In this document: in pieces, positions 35,365 through 43,609 of the stretch | Layout of the letters: each line of letters starts with the position of its first letter | How positions within the stretch are numbered: the first letter of the stretch is position 1 | The notes under the pieces: generated by a model | Told to the model about the DNA's origin: nothing | The model's database searches: none | The model's input: only the letters and a program-made list of their open reading frames with translations | Position numbers and translations under genes: made by a program | Assembly: GCF_038396635.1 (NCBI RefSeq) | Contig: NZ_CP121687.1 | Location: 1,798,001 to 1,862,000 of the forward strand | Length of the DNA stretch: 64,000 bases | Direction of reading: 5' to 3' | Source: Defluviitalea saccharophila | GTDB lineage: Bacteria > Bacillota > Clostridia > Lachnospirales > Defluviitaleaceae

Positions 35365-36888
35365 TTTTCTGTTTTTAAGACTCATCAACTCAAACTCAAG
35401 CAAGAATTAAATTTAAATTTATATGCTTTATGCTCTTAATATTGCCAAAATCATCTTATCATATGCATGAATAGGATTAATTTTGGAAATAATTATTTAT
35501 AAGGGAAATTGTATTCTTTAGCATGTTCCATGAATTATGACTTTTGGCAAAAGAGAATTGTTTAATAATTAAACTTTTATATCTATAGAAGGTATTTATC
35601 TATTCGGCCTTCATACATGATGGCTAATTGACTCAGTACCTGATCCCAGTTTCTATACCTCATTGTCCATTTTTTCATTACATTCATAGCCGCTAAATAA
35701 AGCATCTTTTCCAGAGACGAGTCAGAAGGAAATACTGATTTTGCTTTTGTTACTTTTCTAAACTGGCGGTGTACCCCTTCTATAATATTTGTAGTATAGA
35801 TTATTTTTCGTACTTCCGCAGGATATTTAAAGAATGGACTTAGTACATCCCAGTTGTTTTCCCAGCTACGAATAGCATAGGGATACTGTTCTCCCCATTT
35901 GTCTTTTAATTTGTACAATTCTTCCAGAGCAACTTCTTCATTAACAGCTCTATATACTTCTTTAAAATCTTTTGAGAAAGCTTTTAAGTCCTTATACGAA
36001 ACATATTTAAATGAATTCCTTAACTGATGGATAATACATCTTTGAATTTCTGACTTTGGATAGGCAGCTTGAATAGCTTCCTTTAGACCGGTTAGTCCGT
36101 CTACGCAAAACATAAGAATATCTTCTACGCCTCTATTTTTTAATTCATTTAATACTCCAAGCCAGAATTTTGAAGATTCATTTTCTCCAATCCATATGCC
36201 CAGGATATCTTTATTTCCTTCTATATTTACTCCCAGTACGACATAAGCTGCTCGATTAAGGATATGTCCATCTTCTCTTATTTTATAATGTATGGCATCC
36301 ATAAATACAAAGGGGTAAATTGATTCTAAAGGTCTGTTCTGCCATTCTTTAATTTCAGGAACTATTCGTTCTGTTATTTTGCTCACCATATCAGCAGATA
36401 CTTCAATACCGTATAAATCCTTTATTTGATCATGAATATCTCTTGTTGTCATACCTCTGGCATAGAGGGATATAACCTTTTCCTCAATGCCTGAAATGTC
36501 TCTTTTGTACTTAGGGACGATTTGAGGTACATGTTCTCCTTTACGATCTTTTGGAATATCTAATTCAAAAGTACCAAACTGACTTTTTACAGTTTTTTTG
36601 GTATGTCCATTGCGAACATTGTCCGTATTTTTATTGGCAGAATCATTTTTAGAATAACCAAGAGACACATCCAGCTCAGCCTCCAACATTTCTTGAATTA
36701 AATCCTTAAATGCATCCTTAAGATAAGAATAAATTTCACCGACATTTTCAAAATGATTCTCTTTAATAATTTCCTTCAAAACTTCTTTAGGAATAGCACT
36801 CATAAAAAATCTCCTCCTTGGCTTTTATTTTAATTCTTGCCAAGAAAGAGATTGTTTGTTCAAAAAACATAAAATTTATTACAGACTC
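35351..36888 (-). mobile_element. IS256-family insertion sequence, copy D (no target duplication)
   Basis: 1538 bp, same orientation and variant as copy C. Flanks are gaattgta on the left and taatatat on the right: no 8-bp repeat. The left end lies inside the SprT-like gene, and no matching 3' remainder of that gene is found to the right, which suggests an adjacent deletion. Confidence 0.93.
35583..36803 (-). CDS. IS256-family transposase, copy D
   Basis: 406 residues, identical in translation to copy C. All DDE residues are present. Direct repeat with copy C, inverted relative to A and B. Confidence 0.97.
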   Translation of the reverse strand: MSAIPKEVLKEIIKENHFENVGEIYSYLKDAFKDLIQEMLEAELDVSLGYSKNDSANKNTDNVRNGHTKKTVKSQFGTFELDIPKDRKGEHVPQIVPKYKRDISGIEEKVISLYARGMTTRDIHDQIKDLYGIEVSADMVSKITERIVPEIKEWQNRPLESIYPFVFMDAIHYKIREDGHILNRAAYVVLGVNIEGNKDILGIWIGENESSKFWLGVLNELKNRGVEDILMFCVDGLTGLKEAIQAAYPKSEIQRCIIHQLRNSFKYVSYKDLKAFSKDFKEVYRAVNEEVALEELYKLKDKWGEQYPYAIRSWENNWDVLSPFFKYPAEVRKIIYTTNIIEGVHRQFRKVTKAKSVFPSDSSLEKMLYLAAMNVMKKWTMRYRNWDQVLSQLAIMYEGRIDKYLL

Positions 36889-37011
36889 TAATATATTCCT
36901 TTTATAAAAAATACTCCAGAAGTCAAGGCATTTGCAGTACCTATCTTCTGTTTGTATTATACTAAATTTTATGTAAAAACAAATCTATTACAGGCAACTT
37001 TTATTTTCTAA

Positions 37012-37596
37012 TTAAATACCTTTCATTATTATCACAGGTCCATAATAATCATCTGTAGCAATTCCTATCTTGTTTATTTTCCACTCTAGTATATCTTGTA
37101 TATCAGATTCTTTATTTACTAAGTTTATCGCTTCTTCCTTTGAAGCAGAAATAACTAAATATCTGCATGGTGGCTCTGCGACCTTTTCAGTTACCTCGTA
37201 TATATATAATTTGGGATTCACATATTTTTTAGTACCAATTATGCTCTCTATCTTTTTTTCAAAATCTGTTAGCCTATCGTCTAGTAAAATATCACCATAG
37301 TAATGGTCAACTTCTTTAGAATCACCATCACAATATTTTACTGTGGTAATACAAGAAGGCTGATCTGTAATAAACCCGTTTAGTGGTTTATAAATGTAAG
37401 ATTCAAACCCAAAGTTCTCAATTAAATCACTTAACTGTTTTACCTTCTTGTTTGGAATCCTCCACTGATACTCTCCACTTTTATATACAAACATTTCTCC
37501 TTCATATTTAACATTACCCTCTTTATCTACCGTCACATTATAAACAGGACAATTCCCATAACACATTGTTCTTTCCAATCTTATATAATCGAACAT
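37012..37596 (-). CDS. DUF6438-like protein, copy 2
   Basis: 194 residues, the same length as and closely similar to the 14556–15140 protein (TMCYGNCPVYNVTVDKEG, YYGDILLDDRLTDFEK, GIATDDYYGPVIIMKGI). The second copy differs mostly in surface residues, and both frames are intact, so both are likely under selection. Role unknown. AATTGGAGG precedes the ATG. The two copies are 22 kb apart, with different neighbours. Confidence 0.7.
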   Translation of the reverse strand: MFDYIRLERTMCYGNCPVYNVTVDKEGNVKYEGEMFVYKSGEYQWRIPNKKVKQLSDLIENFGFESYIYKPLNGFITDQPSCITTVKYCDGDSKEVDHYYGDILLDDRLTDFEKKIESIIGTKKYVNPKLYIYEVTEKVAEPPCRYLVISASKEEAINLVNKESDIQDILEWKINKIGIATDDYYGPVIIMKGI

Positions 37597-37646
37597 TTTC
37601 CATCCTCCAATTATTGCTCATAATAAGAATGATGTATCATAAATCT

Positions 37647-38138
37647 CTATTTATCATCTAAAACTTTATTAATGGTTTTTTGAATAAAAGGACTACAACA
37701 TTTACCTAAAGGATTATTTATTTCGCACTTTCCATTCTTCATTGCTCCTGTAAGCCTAATAATATCTTTTATATTCTCTGCCCCATCATTTAAAACTGCA
37801 TTAATAATTTGTTTCTCTGTAACTTGATTGCAGTAACATATATATTTAGGGTCAGCATCTTTTTTATACCAAATAGGAATTTTCATATCTTTTTTTCTAA
37901 ATATTGTTTTCTCCTCTAGGTTATAGTATATAACATCACAATCTTCATTTAAACAAATACGATAATTGTCATCATGAACCTTGTTTACAAGACTATCTAT
38001 CACAAAATGTTTAACAGTTATGGCTTTAACCTCTTGGGTATCCCCTTTACATACAGGGCATATATAGACTCTTTCTGCTATACTAGCAGAATTCTCGTCA
38101 CTTATTCAACAGGATCTCTTAATATCTTTATTTTCCAA
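37647..38138 (-). CDS. CopZ-family zinc-ribbon/BFD [2Fe-2S] protein with in-frame TGA (possible selenocysteine)
   Basis: The C-terminal part is a BFD-like [2Fe-2S] domain (ICYCNQVTEKQI, then GKCEINNPLGKCC). Before it lies a CopZ-type zinc ribbon (YICPVCKGDTQEVKAITVKHF, then CLNEDCDVIYYN). The frame is open upstream to a TTG at 38138 that has GGAGG 8 bp before it, except for one TGA at codon 11 (38106–38108). That TGA follows a Cys codon, where I expect a Cys-Cys pair in this family. A hairpin begins 14 nt later. Either the TGA encodes selenocysteine or the gene is a nonsense mutant; a product could restart at the GTG at 38003, but that would lose the zinc ribbon. CopZ proteins deliver copper or [2Fe-2S] clusters. 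Confidence 0.65.
38073..38091 (-). promoter_or_regulatory. Candidate bacterial SECIS hairpin
   Basis: On the minus strand TTCTGCT-AGTAT-AGCAGAA forms a perfect 7-bp stem whose 5-nt loop has G at its second position. It starts 14 nt after the in-frame TGA, so the loop is 21 nt away. Flanking GAC/GTC could extend the stem. This fits the known bSECIS layout (loop 16–37 nt from UGA, G among the first two loop bases). Unproven. Confidence 0.45.
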
Positions 38139-39092
38139 TAAGTACACCTCCAAAGTTCTATTATTACTTTTCCACTCAACACCATTAAGTTTTATTGAAA
38201 ATAACAAGTAAATATATATTCATTTTTTTTGCTTACTTCTATTGGTATATTTTCATTAAATGCTCTTTCTAAAGACTTTTTACAACAAACCCAATCATAT
38301 TTTTATTATACACTTACCAAGAATGACTTCTCAATTATATATCACCAAATTAGTACAATACCATGCTATCTATTGAGCCTCTTATACTTTTATTGTTATA
38401 AATTTATATAGTTAAACAATGTCTTTAGAAAAAAACTTCTAAAATCTCTCTCCCTCACAACTTTATTTTTATTTTGATATAACTTTTCGTTTTCACTGTT
38501 TTAAAGTCTTTTTATTTTGAGCAATTTTTAGAAACAGAAAAAAAGGCCATGTTTTATCATTTTGCAAATAATGTTCTAGCATATAAATACTCCTTTTACC
38601 ATTATCTTAATCAGACTCATACTACTCAAACCCTGCATTATCAAGATATGGTACTCTTTGTGTCGTTTTTAATGTTTTAGCAGTGATACAAGTTTATTTT
38701 CAATTTGATACAACTTTTTAACTCCTTAATTTCTTTTCTGTTTTTTTCTTAAAACTTGACCCTTAGAACTAGATTCTATCTATGTATACACCAAATAAAC
38801 CTTTTACATCCTGCAAATAAACATTTATCATAATTCCCCCCACAACCCTCTACTCAAGCCAATGCCCATTTTTATCCATTTTATCATCCATTCTCAATTC
38901 CATTCATTTTGTCCCTTTTTTCTTAGCCCTTGACCCTTTCAAACGCAAATAAAGTTGTTTCATATTTTAGGAGCAAAAGTGGAGGGCTTTATCCATTTTT
39001 CTTTTTCATTCTGTTTTCCATTTAGGGGCTTCAGGTCTTTATTTCAGGGCTTTTCAGGGACTAGGTTTAAGGTGCAAGGGGGTAAGTCCTAA
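38139..39092. other. 954-bp gene-free AT-rich boundary region
   Basis: No supportable ORF. It is strongly T-rich on the plus strand. There are two imperfect copies of a TTTATTTT.A.TTTGATA.AACTTTT unit (about 38463–38489 and 38694–38720). It separates the accessory block from the recR operon. I see no att-site repeat. Confidence 0.45.
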
Positions 39093-39142
39093 AAACGAAA
39101 AAACATGGTACAGGGAGGTTTTTACGCTTCCTGAAACCATGT
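39093..39142 (-). terminator. Terminator of the dnaX–ybaB–recR transcript
   Basis: Minus strand: AACATGGTTTCAGG...CCTGTACCATGTT followed by TTTTTCG, about 75 bp after the recR stop codon. Confidence 0.8.
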
Positions 39143-39216
39143 TTGTGATAGAACTTTAGTATTGAATTTGATTTTTGATATAAGTTTATTTGGGTAATAC
39201 AAAAATAAAGCAATAT

Positions 39217-39816
39217 TTATAATTCTCGTCGTCCTTCCAACGCCCTTGAAAGGGTAACTTCATCGACATACTCCAAGTCTCCTCCAACTGGAACACCGTT
39301 AGCGATACGGGTTACTTTAATGCCCAGAGGTTTTAAGAGTTTACTGATGTACATCGCAGTTGCTTCTCCCTCTATATTGGGGTTGGTTGCAAGGATGACT
39401 TCACTCACTTCTGTTTTTTGTATTCTTTCTAAAAGCTCTTGAATTTTTATATCTTTAGGTCCGATACCAAGCATAGGTGAAATGGTGCCATGAAGGACAT
39501 GGTATAAACCTTTATACTCTTTTGTTCTTTCATAGGCTGCCATATCTCTTGGATCTTCCACTACCATTATGGTTTTCTCATCCCTTGCAGGATTAGAACA
39601 TATATCACATTTTTCTTTATCCGTTAGTGTATAACATACACTACAATATTTTATATTTTTCTTGGCTTGTATGATTGCATTTGATAAGTTTTCTACATTT
39701 TCATCGGGCATATGAATAATATGAAAAGCAAGCCTTTGTGCTGTTTTAGCTCCGATGCCCGGAAGACTGGAGAGGGCTTCTATCAGTTTAACCATAGGGT
39801 CTCCGTAATGGCCCAT
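39217..39816 (-). CDS. recR: Recombination mediator protein RecR
   Basis: 199 residues, normal length. N-terminal helix-hairpin-helix ([19 protein letters not shown]), four-cysteine zinc finger ([16 protein letters not shown]), Toprim domain ([31 protein letters not shown]) and the C-terminal [17 protein letters not shown] loop. With RecO and RecF it loads RecA at ssDNA gaps. The ATG follows the ybaB stop directly, as in most bacteria (dnaX–ybaB–recR). Confidence 0.98.
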   Translation of the reverse strand: MGHYGDPMVKLIEALSSLPGIGAKTAQRLAFHIIHMPDENVENLSNAIIQAKKNIKYCSVCYTLTDKEKCDICSNPARDEKTIMVVEDPRDMAAYERTKEYKGLYHVLHGTISPMLGIGPKDIKIQELLERIQKTEVSEVILATNPNIEGEATAMYISKLLKPLGIKVTRIANGVPVGGDLEYVDEVTLSRALEGRREL

Positions 39817-40161
39817 TTAGAAAAGACCTCCTGGTAAATGCATTCCCCCTGTGATTCTTCCCATTTGTTGATTAGCGACTTCATCTACTTGGCGAAGTCC
39901 TTCGTTCACCGCAGCAAGAATTAAATCCTGAAGCATTTCTACGTCATCCGGATCTATAACTTCTGGTTTAATCGTAATAGATTGGAGCTGCTTTTTGCCG
40001 TTAAAAACTACTTCTACAGCACCGCCTCCTGCTGTGGCGCTAATCGTTTTTTCTTCCAGCTCCTGCTGCATCTTTTCCATTTCTTTTTGCATCTTTTGGG
40101 CTTGTTTTAATAGATTATTCATATTTCCAGGTATTCCGCCGCCAAAACTTTTCTTTGCCAT
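39817..40161 (-). CDS. ybaB: YbaB/EbfC nucleoid-associated protein
   Basis: 114 residues. N-terminal Gly-rich leader, then [43 protein letters not shown] and [22 protein letters not shown], the whole YbaB/EbfC domain. It binds DNA as a dimer and is conserved between dnaX and recR. Confidence 0.96.
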   Translation of the reverse strand: MAKKSFGGGIPGNMNNLLKQAQKMQKEMEKMQQELEEKTISATAGGGAVEVVFNGKKQLQSITIKPEVIDPDDVEMLQDLILAAVNEGLRQVDEVANQQMGRITGGMHLPGGLF

Positions 40162-40228
40162 TTGAATCCTCCTCTTAACTTCTATATCATATCTATATTA
40201 TCACGACTAACCAAAAAAATAAATATAT

Positions 40229-41833
40229 TTACCATACTTCCAAATGGACGTTTTGGTCTTGAAAAAACTGTATCACCTGTTCGATGTGATCCGTTTCTTC
40301 GGTTGCTTCTTTGACATCCCCATAAATTTCTTTGTACTTCTGTTCATACTCTGCAATAGAAATAAACTTAACGTTAACTTCCTTTTTCACAGCTTCTTCT
40401 ATTTTTTCTTTAATGGTTCCCTCATGATTCTTTTGGATGATATCTTTAAGCATGGCGTCCTTAAACACAATATAATAAATATCGTCTTCTAAATACCCTG
40501 CCTTGGTATCTGTCAGCATTCCTTGAAGAAGCGGATCAAAGCCAAGCTTAATATCATTCCACAAATCAACGCCCCGCTTAATATCTTTAGAAACTGCTTT
40601 AGGCTTTATTATTTCAGGTTTATTTACTGGATTTACTTTAAGTTGAGGTTTAACTTCTTCTTTTGTTGCCACCATAAAACCTTGGGATAGTTTTTGCTCT
40701 AATTGCTTAACTCTATCTAATAAAGCATCTCTGGATTCGTCCATATTGGGCTGACAAATCTTTATAATATTAACTTCCAGGAGTATCCTCTTTTGATCCG
40801 TATATCTTAACTCATTGGATAACTCCGAAAAAATACGAATCCATCTTAATATGGAAGCACCATCAACTTCCTTAGCCTGTTTCTTTAGAAGCTCGATATG
40901 CTCCTTCGACACATCCAAAATCCCTTCTGGATGAGTTGTGCTTTGTACAACTAATAGGTTTCTAAGATGAGAAATAAAATCCATTACAAATTGACTGATA
41001 TCCCGGCCTTTCATCATGATTTTATCCACTAATTCTATGGCTTTTAAACTATCCTGATGATTGAGTATAGATGTAAATTCAAAGAAAATGTCTGCATCCA
41101 CTGCTCCCAGCATATCCAATACATGTTCAAGGGTAATGGATTTCCCGTAATGAAAGGATATACACTGATCGAGTATACTTAAAGCATCCCTCATGGAACC
41201 TTCCGATAAGCGGGCAATATAGTAAATCGCCTTATCTTCGATATCTACATTTTCTTCCTCCATGTATTTCTTTAACCTTAAGGCAATGTCGTCTATAGAA
41301 ATTCTTCTAAAGTCGAACCTCTGGCATCTGGATAATATCGTGGCAGGGATTTTTTGAGGATCGGTTGTTGCCAATATAAAAATAATATGGGCAGGAGGTT
41401 CTTCTAAAGTTTTTAATAGAGCATTGAAGGCTCCGGTAGAAAGCATATGAACCTCGTCTATAATATAAATTTTATATTTCCCTTCGGTAGGAGAATACTT
41501 TACCTCTTCTCTTATTTCCCTTATATTATCAACACCATTATTGGAAGCCGCGTCTATCTCAATAACATTCATACTTCTTCCTTCATCCATGGCTTTGCAT
41601 AAGCTGCATTGGTTACAAGGCTGTCCATCCACAGGTTCTTTGCAATTTACGACCTTCGCAAAAATTTTCGCGGTAGAAGTTTTCCCTGTTCCCCTCGTTC
41701 CGCAAAAAAGATAAGCATGGGCAATCCGACCTGATTTCACTTGGTTTTTTAAGGTCGTTACAATATGATCTTGTCCTAATACATCTTGAAAACTTTTAGG
41801 TCTTTTCTTCCTGTACAGCGCCATATAGGACAT
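40229..41833 (-). CDS. dnaX: DNA polymerase III subunits gamma/tau
   Basis: 534 residues. Clamp-loader ATPase: Walker A FCGTRGTGKTSTAKIFAK, a zinc module with four cysteines (VNCKEPVDGQPCNQCSLC), Walker B YIIDEVHMLS, the SRC sensor (TILSRCQRFDF), and domain III ending near 370. The tail to 534 (tau-like) is shorter than in E. coli. No slippery run typical of programmed frameshifting stands out to me. GAGGTG precedes the ATG. Confidence 0.97.
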   Translation of the reverse strand: MSYMALYRKKRPKSFQDVLGQDHIVTTLKNQVKSGRIAHAYLFCGTRGTGKTSTAKIFAKVVNCKEPVDGQPCNQCSLCKAMDEGRSMNVIEIDAASNNGVDNIREIREEVKYSPTEGKYKIYIIDEVHMLSTGAFNALLKTLEEPPAHIIFILATTDPQKIPATILSRCQRFDFRRISIDDIALRLKKYMEEENVDIEDKAIYYIARLSEGSMRDALSILDQCISFHYGKSITLEHVLDMLGAVDADIFFEFTSILNHQDSLKAIELVDKIMMKGRDISQFVMDFISHLRNLLVVQSTTHPEGILDVSKEHIELLKKQAKEVDGASILRWIRIFSELSNELRYTDQKRILLEVNIIKICQPNMDESRDALLDRVKQLEQKLSQGFMVATKEEVKPQLKVNPVNKPEIIKPKAVSKDIKRGVDLWNDIKLGFDPLLQGMLTDTKAGYLEDDIYYIVFKDAMLKDIIQKNHEGTIKEKIEEAVKKEVNVKFISIAEYEQKYKEIYGDVKEATEETDHIEQVIQFFQDQNVHLEVW

Positions 41834-41930
41834 AGTTACACCTCTTTTTATTCTATAGCTTTAAGTGTTCACATTTTTTAATATTCTATCCTTATATTTT
41901 AACATAAAATCAATATTTGGCTAAAGGCTT

Positions 41931-41972
41931 TTTATTGCATAGGAAATCCAAAAGAATTTCCTATGCAATAAA
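41931..41972. repeat. Dispersed hairpin repeat, copy 1 (17-bp perfect arms)
   Basis: TTTATTGCATAGGAAAT, an 8-nt loop, then ATTTCCTATGCAATAAA. A near copy is at 55581–55621 with loop ccggagga instead of ccaaaaga. Both copies follow a minus-strand terminator and are preceded by GGCTT. Confidence 0.75.
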
Positions 41973-41998
41973 AAAACAGATGGCAAGCCATCTGCTTA
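41973..41998 (-). terminator. Terminator of the SRP RNA gene
   Basis: Minus strand: GCAGATGGC-TTGCCATCTG followed by TTTTTTT, about 15 bp after the 3' end of the SRP RNA. Confidence 0.85.
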
Positions 41999-42009
41999 TA
42001 TTTAAAATG

Positions 42010-42280
42010 GATCCGTGCACCTACCTTCGACAATTCTCCCCAAGCGTAACCTTTGCAGTTAGCTCAAACTAGGCACCCTCACGGCACATAGAGACATTTA
42101 CTTAGTGCTGCTTCCTTCCGGACCTGACACGGTTCGTAAACTTCTATTGCGTGAGACCCGATTCTCATCGCCACTTACAAAGGGCAGACCTTAAAAAGAT
42201 AAGGCCTCAGGTAGGCATCACCCCTGCTACAGCGGATTGCAGGTTACAGGGCACCGCTAACTCCCCGGCTAGCACGGAAA
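42010..42280 (-). ncRNA. ffs: Signal recognition particle RNA, long Bacillus type
   Basis: About 270 nt. The conserved domain IV apex GTGTCAGGTCCGGAAGGAAGC is at about 42098–42118 (minus strand). The 5' end (TTCCGTGC) pairs with the 3' end (GCACGGAT). The Alu-like 5' domain (GCCGGGGAGTTAGCGG, then TGCCCTGTAACC) is present, so this is the large Gram-positive form. It scaffolds Ffh for co-translational membrane targeting. Position between tadA and dnaX is classic for Firmicutes. The ends are estimated to within a few bases. Confidence 0.95.
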
Positions 42281-42311
42281 TCTTATTACCTTATCAAGTG
42301 ATGCATTACCT

Positions 42312-42340
42312 AGTATACAGACTTTTAACCTATCTGTCAA
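42312..42340 (-). promoter_or_regulatory. Promoter of the SRP RNA gene
   Basis: Consensus TTGACA (42335–42340) and TATACT (42312–42317) with a 17-bp spacer on the minus strand, about 30 bp before the RNA 5' end. Confidence 0.8.
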
Positions 42341-42347
42341 CCTCCAT

Positions 42348-42812
42348 TTATTCCCTTTTGAGTCTCATATTTGCAAAAAATGTTTTTAAAATGCTGCTGC
42401 ATTCTTCTAAACAGACACCTTCGATAATCTCTACCTGATGATTGAACGATTTTTCCTGTAAGATATTAAGGATAGAACCCCCACAGCCTGCTTTAGGATT
42501 CCGGGCTCCAAAGACCACCTTATCCATTCTGGCTTGAACAATGGCACCGGCACACATAGGGCAGGGTTCTAAAGTCACATACATCGTACAACCCTCAAGA
42601 CGCCAATCCCCTAAAAAAGCGGCAGCTTCTTCTATAGCCTGAATTTCTGCGTGGGCTAAGGGATTTTTCTTTGTATTTCTTTGGTTGTATCCTCTGCCTA
42701 TGATTTGGTTATTATAAGTAATAATGGCTCCAATCGGTACTTCATCTATTTGAAAAGCTTTTTGTGCCAGTATCAAAGCTTCTTTCATATAGTAAATATC
42801 CAAATCTTCCAT
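42348..42812 (-). CDS. tadA: tRNA-specific adenosine-34 deaminase TadA
   Basis: 154 residues. Zinc deaminase motifs: NPLAHAEIQAIEEAA (His and catalytic Glu) and TLEPCPMCAGAIVQARM (two Cys). It has the TadA-specific FGARNPKAGCGGS and a C-terminal ECSSILKTFFANMR helix. It converts A34 to inosine in tRNA-Arg(ACG). It is the neighbour of ffs and dnaX, as usual in Clostridia. Confidence 0.96.
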   Translation of the reverse strand: MEDLDIYYMKEALILAQKAFQIDEVPIGAIITYNNQIIGRGYNQRNTKKNPLAHAEIQAIEEAAAFLGDWRLEGCTMYVTLEPCPMCAGAIVQARMDKVVFGARNPKAGCGGSILNILQEKSFNHQVEIIEGVCLEECSSILKTFFANMRLKRE

Positions 42813-42964
42813 GGCAAGTCTCCTTTTAGATATAGTACTATTTTGCCATAGAAACAGCCAAAATTCAATTGCTTTGCAATAAAATTAATGCTACTCTATT
42901 ATTATGGAAAAAATAATAATTATCATTCATTTTTGTCAATAATATTGCTAAAGGGAGGTGTCTT

Positions 42965-43468
42965 ATGAGTAAAGATTTTGCTATAGTCCGCAAGGGGTAT
43001 GACCCAGAACAGGTTGATTCGTACATTGCAACACTACAAAATCAAATTAATAGCTACAAAGAAAAAGAACAGGCTATCAATCAAGCTATCGTAAGCGCTC
43101 AGATCATTTCAGAACAACTGATATCCAATGCTAAACAGGAAGCAGAACAAATTAAAAAAGACGCCAAAATCCGTCTTTCGAAAATGCAGAATATGCTTGA
43201 TAAAGCAGAAGAAGAGCTAAAAACTTTCCAGGATGAATACAAAAAATTAATCTCAAAGTATCTTACTCAATTGGATGAGAATAATATTCATTCTTTAATG
43301 GATGAACTTCATTCCATACGGGAATTATTTGTTCTAAAAGAAGAAGATACGGAAGAAAAAAACTTTGAGGGAACCCAAGCTCAAAATTTATTTGAAAAAG
43401 TGAATACAGAATTCTCTCAGGGAATCTCTAAAGAAGAAATGGATTCTTTATTTGGTAAGGATCTATAA
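42965..43468 (+). CDS. DivIVA-domain protein
   Basis: 167 residues. It begins with FAIVRKGYDPEQVDSYIATLQ, the short DivIVA-type membrane-binding motif, then continuous coiled coil (about 20–105: EQIKKDAKIRLSKMQNML) and an acidic tail ending in DSLFGKDL. Such proteins mark curved membrane at poles and septa (DivIVA, GpsB, SepF partners). It is short for DivIVA itself and sits alone, opposite to tadA, behind GGGAGGTG. A scaffold role is likely; partners are unknown. Confidence 0.82.
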   Translation: MSKDFAIVRKGYDPEQVDSYIATLQNQINSYKEKEQAINQAIVSAQIISEQLISNAKQEAEQIKKDAKIRLSKMQNMLDKAEEELKTFQDEYKKLISKYLTQLDENNIHSLMDELHSIRELFVLKEEDTEEKNFEGTQAQNLFEKVNTEFSQGISKEEMDSLFGKDL

Positions 43469-43534
43469 TAAGGTACCTTTAGAAAATTAAAATAAAAATA
43501 TAATTCCTATAGGGGCATTAGAACTGTAAATATA

Positions 43535-43572
43535 AAAAACCCAGCATAAAATAAATTTATGCCAGGCTTTAT
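43535..43572. terminator. Bidirectional terminator-like hairpin
   Basis: AAACCcaGCATAAA...TTTATGCcaGGcTTT between the convergent divIVA-like and chemoreceptor genes. The stem has small internal mismatches. Confidence 0.6.
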
Positions 43573-43609
43573 GAAAAGCTCGAAAGAGCTTATTTTTTAT
43601 TGTCTAAAT

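Noticed and set aside
23732..36888. Inversion between copies B and D as the reason for their missing duplications
   Set aside because: An inversion predicts matching 8-mers between B and D flanks in reversed pairing. None of the four flanking 8-mers (ctcatctg, aaactgga, gaattgta, taatatat) match in either orientation.
38229..38411. Small plus-strand ORF in the boundary region
   Set aside because: Sixty Phe/Tyr/Leu-rich residues in T-rich DNA without a ribosome site; most likely a chance frame.
42151..42438. 95-residue plus-strand ORF over the SRP RNA
   Set aside because: It runs antisense to ffs and tadA, has no ribosome site, and its sequence is the complement of conserved SRP RNA.
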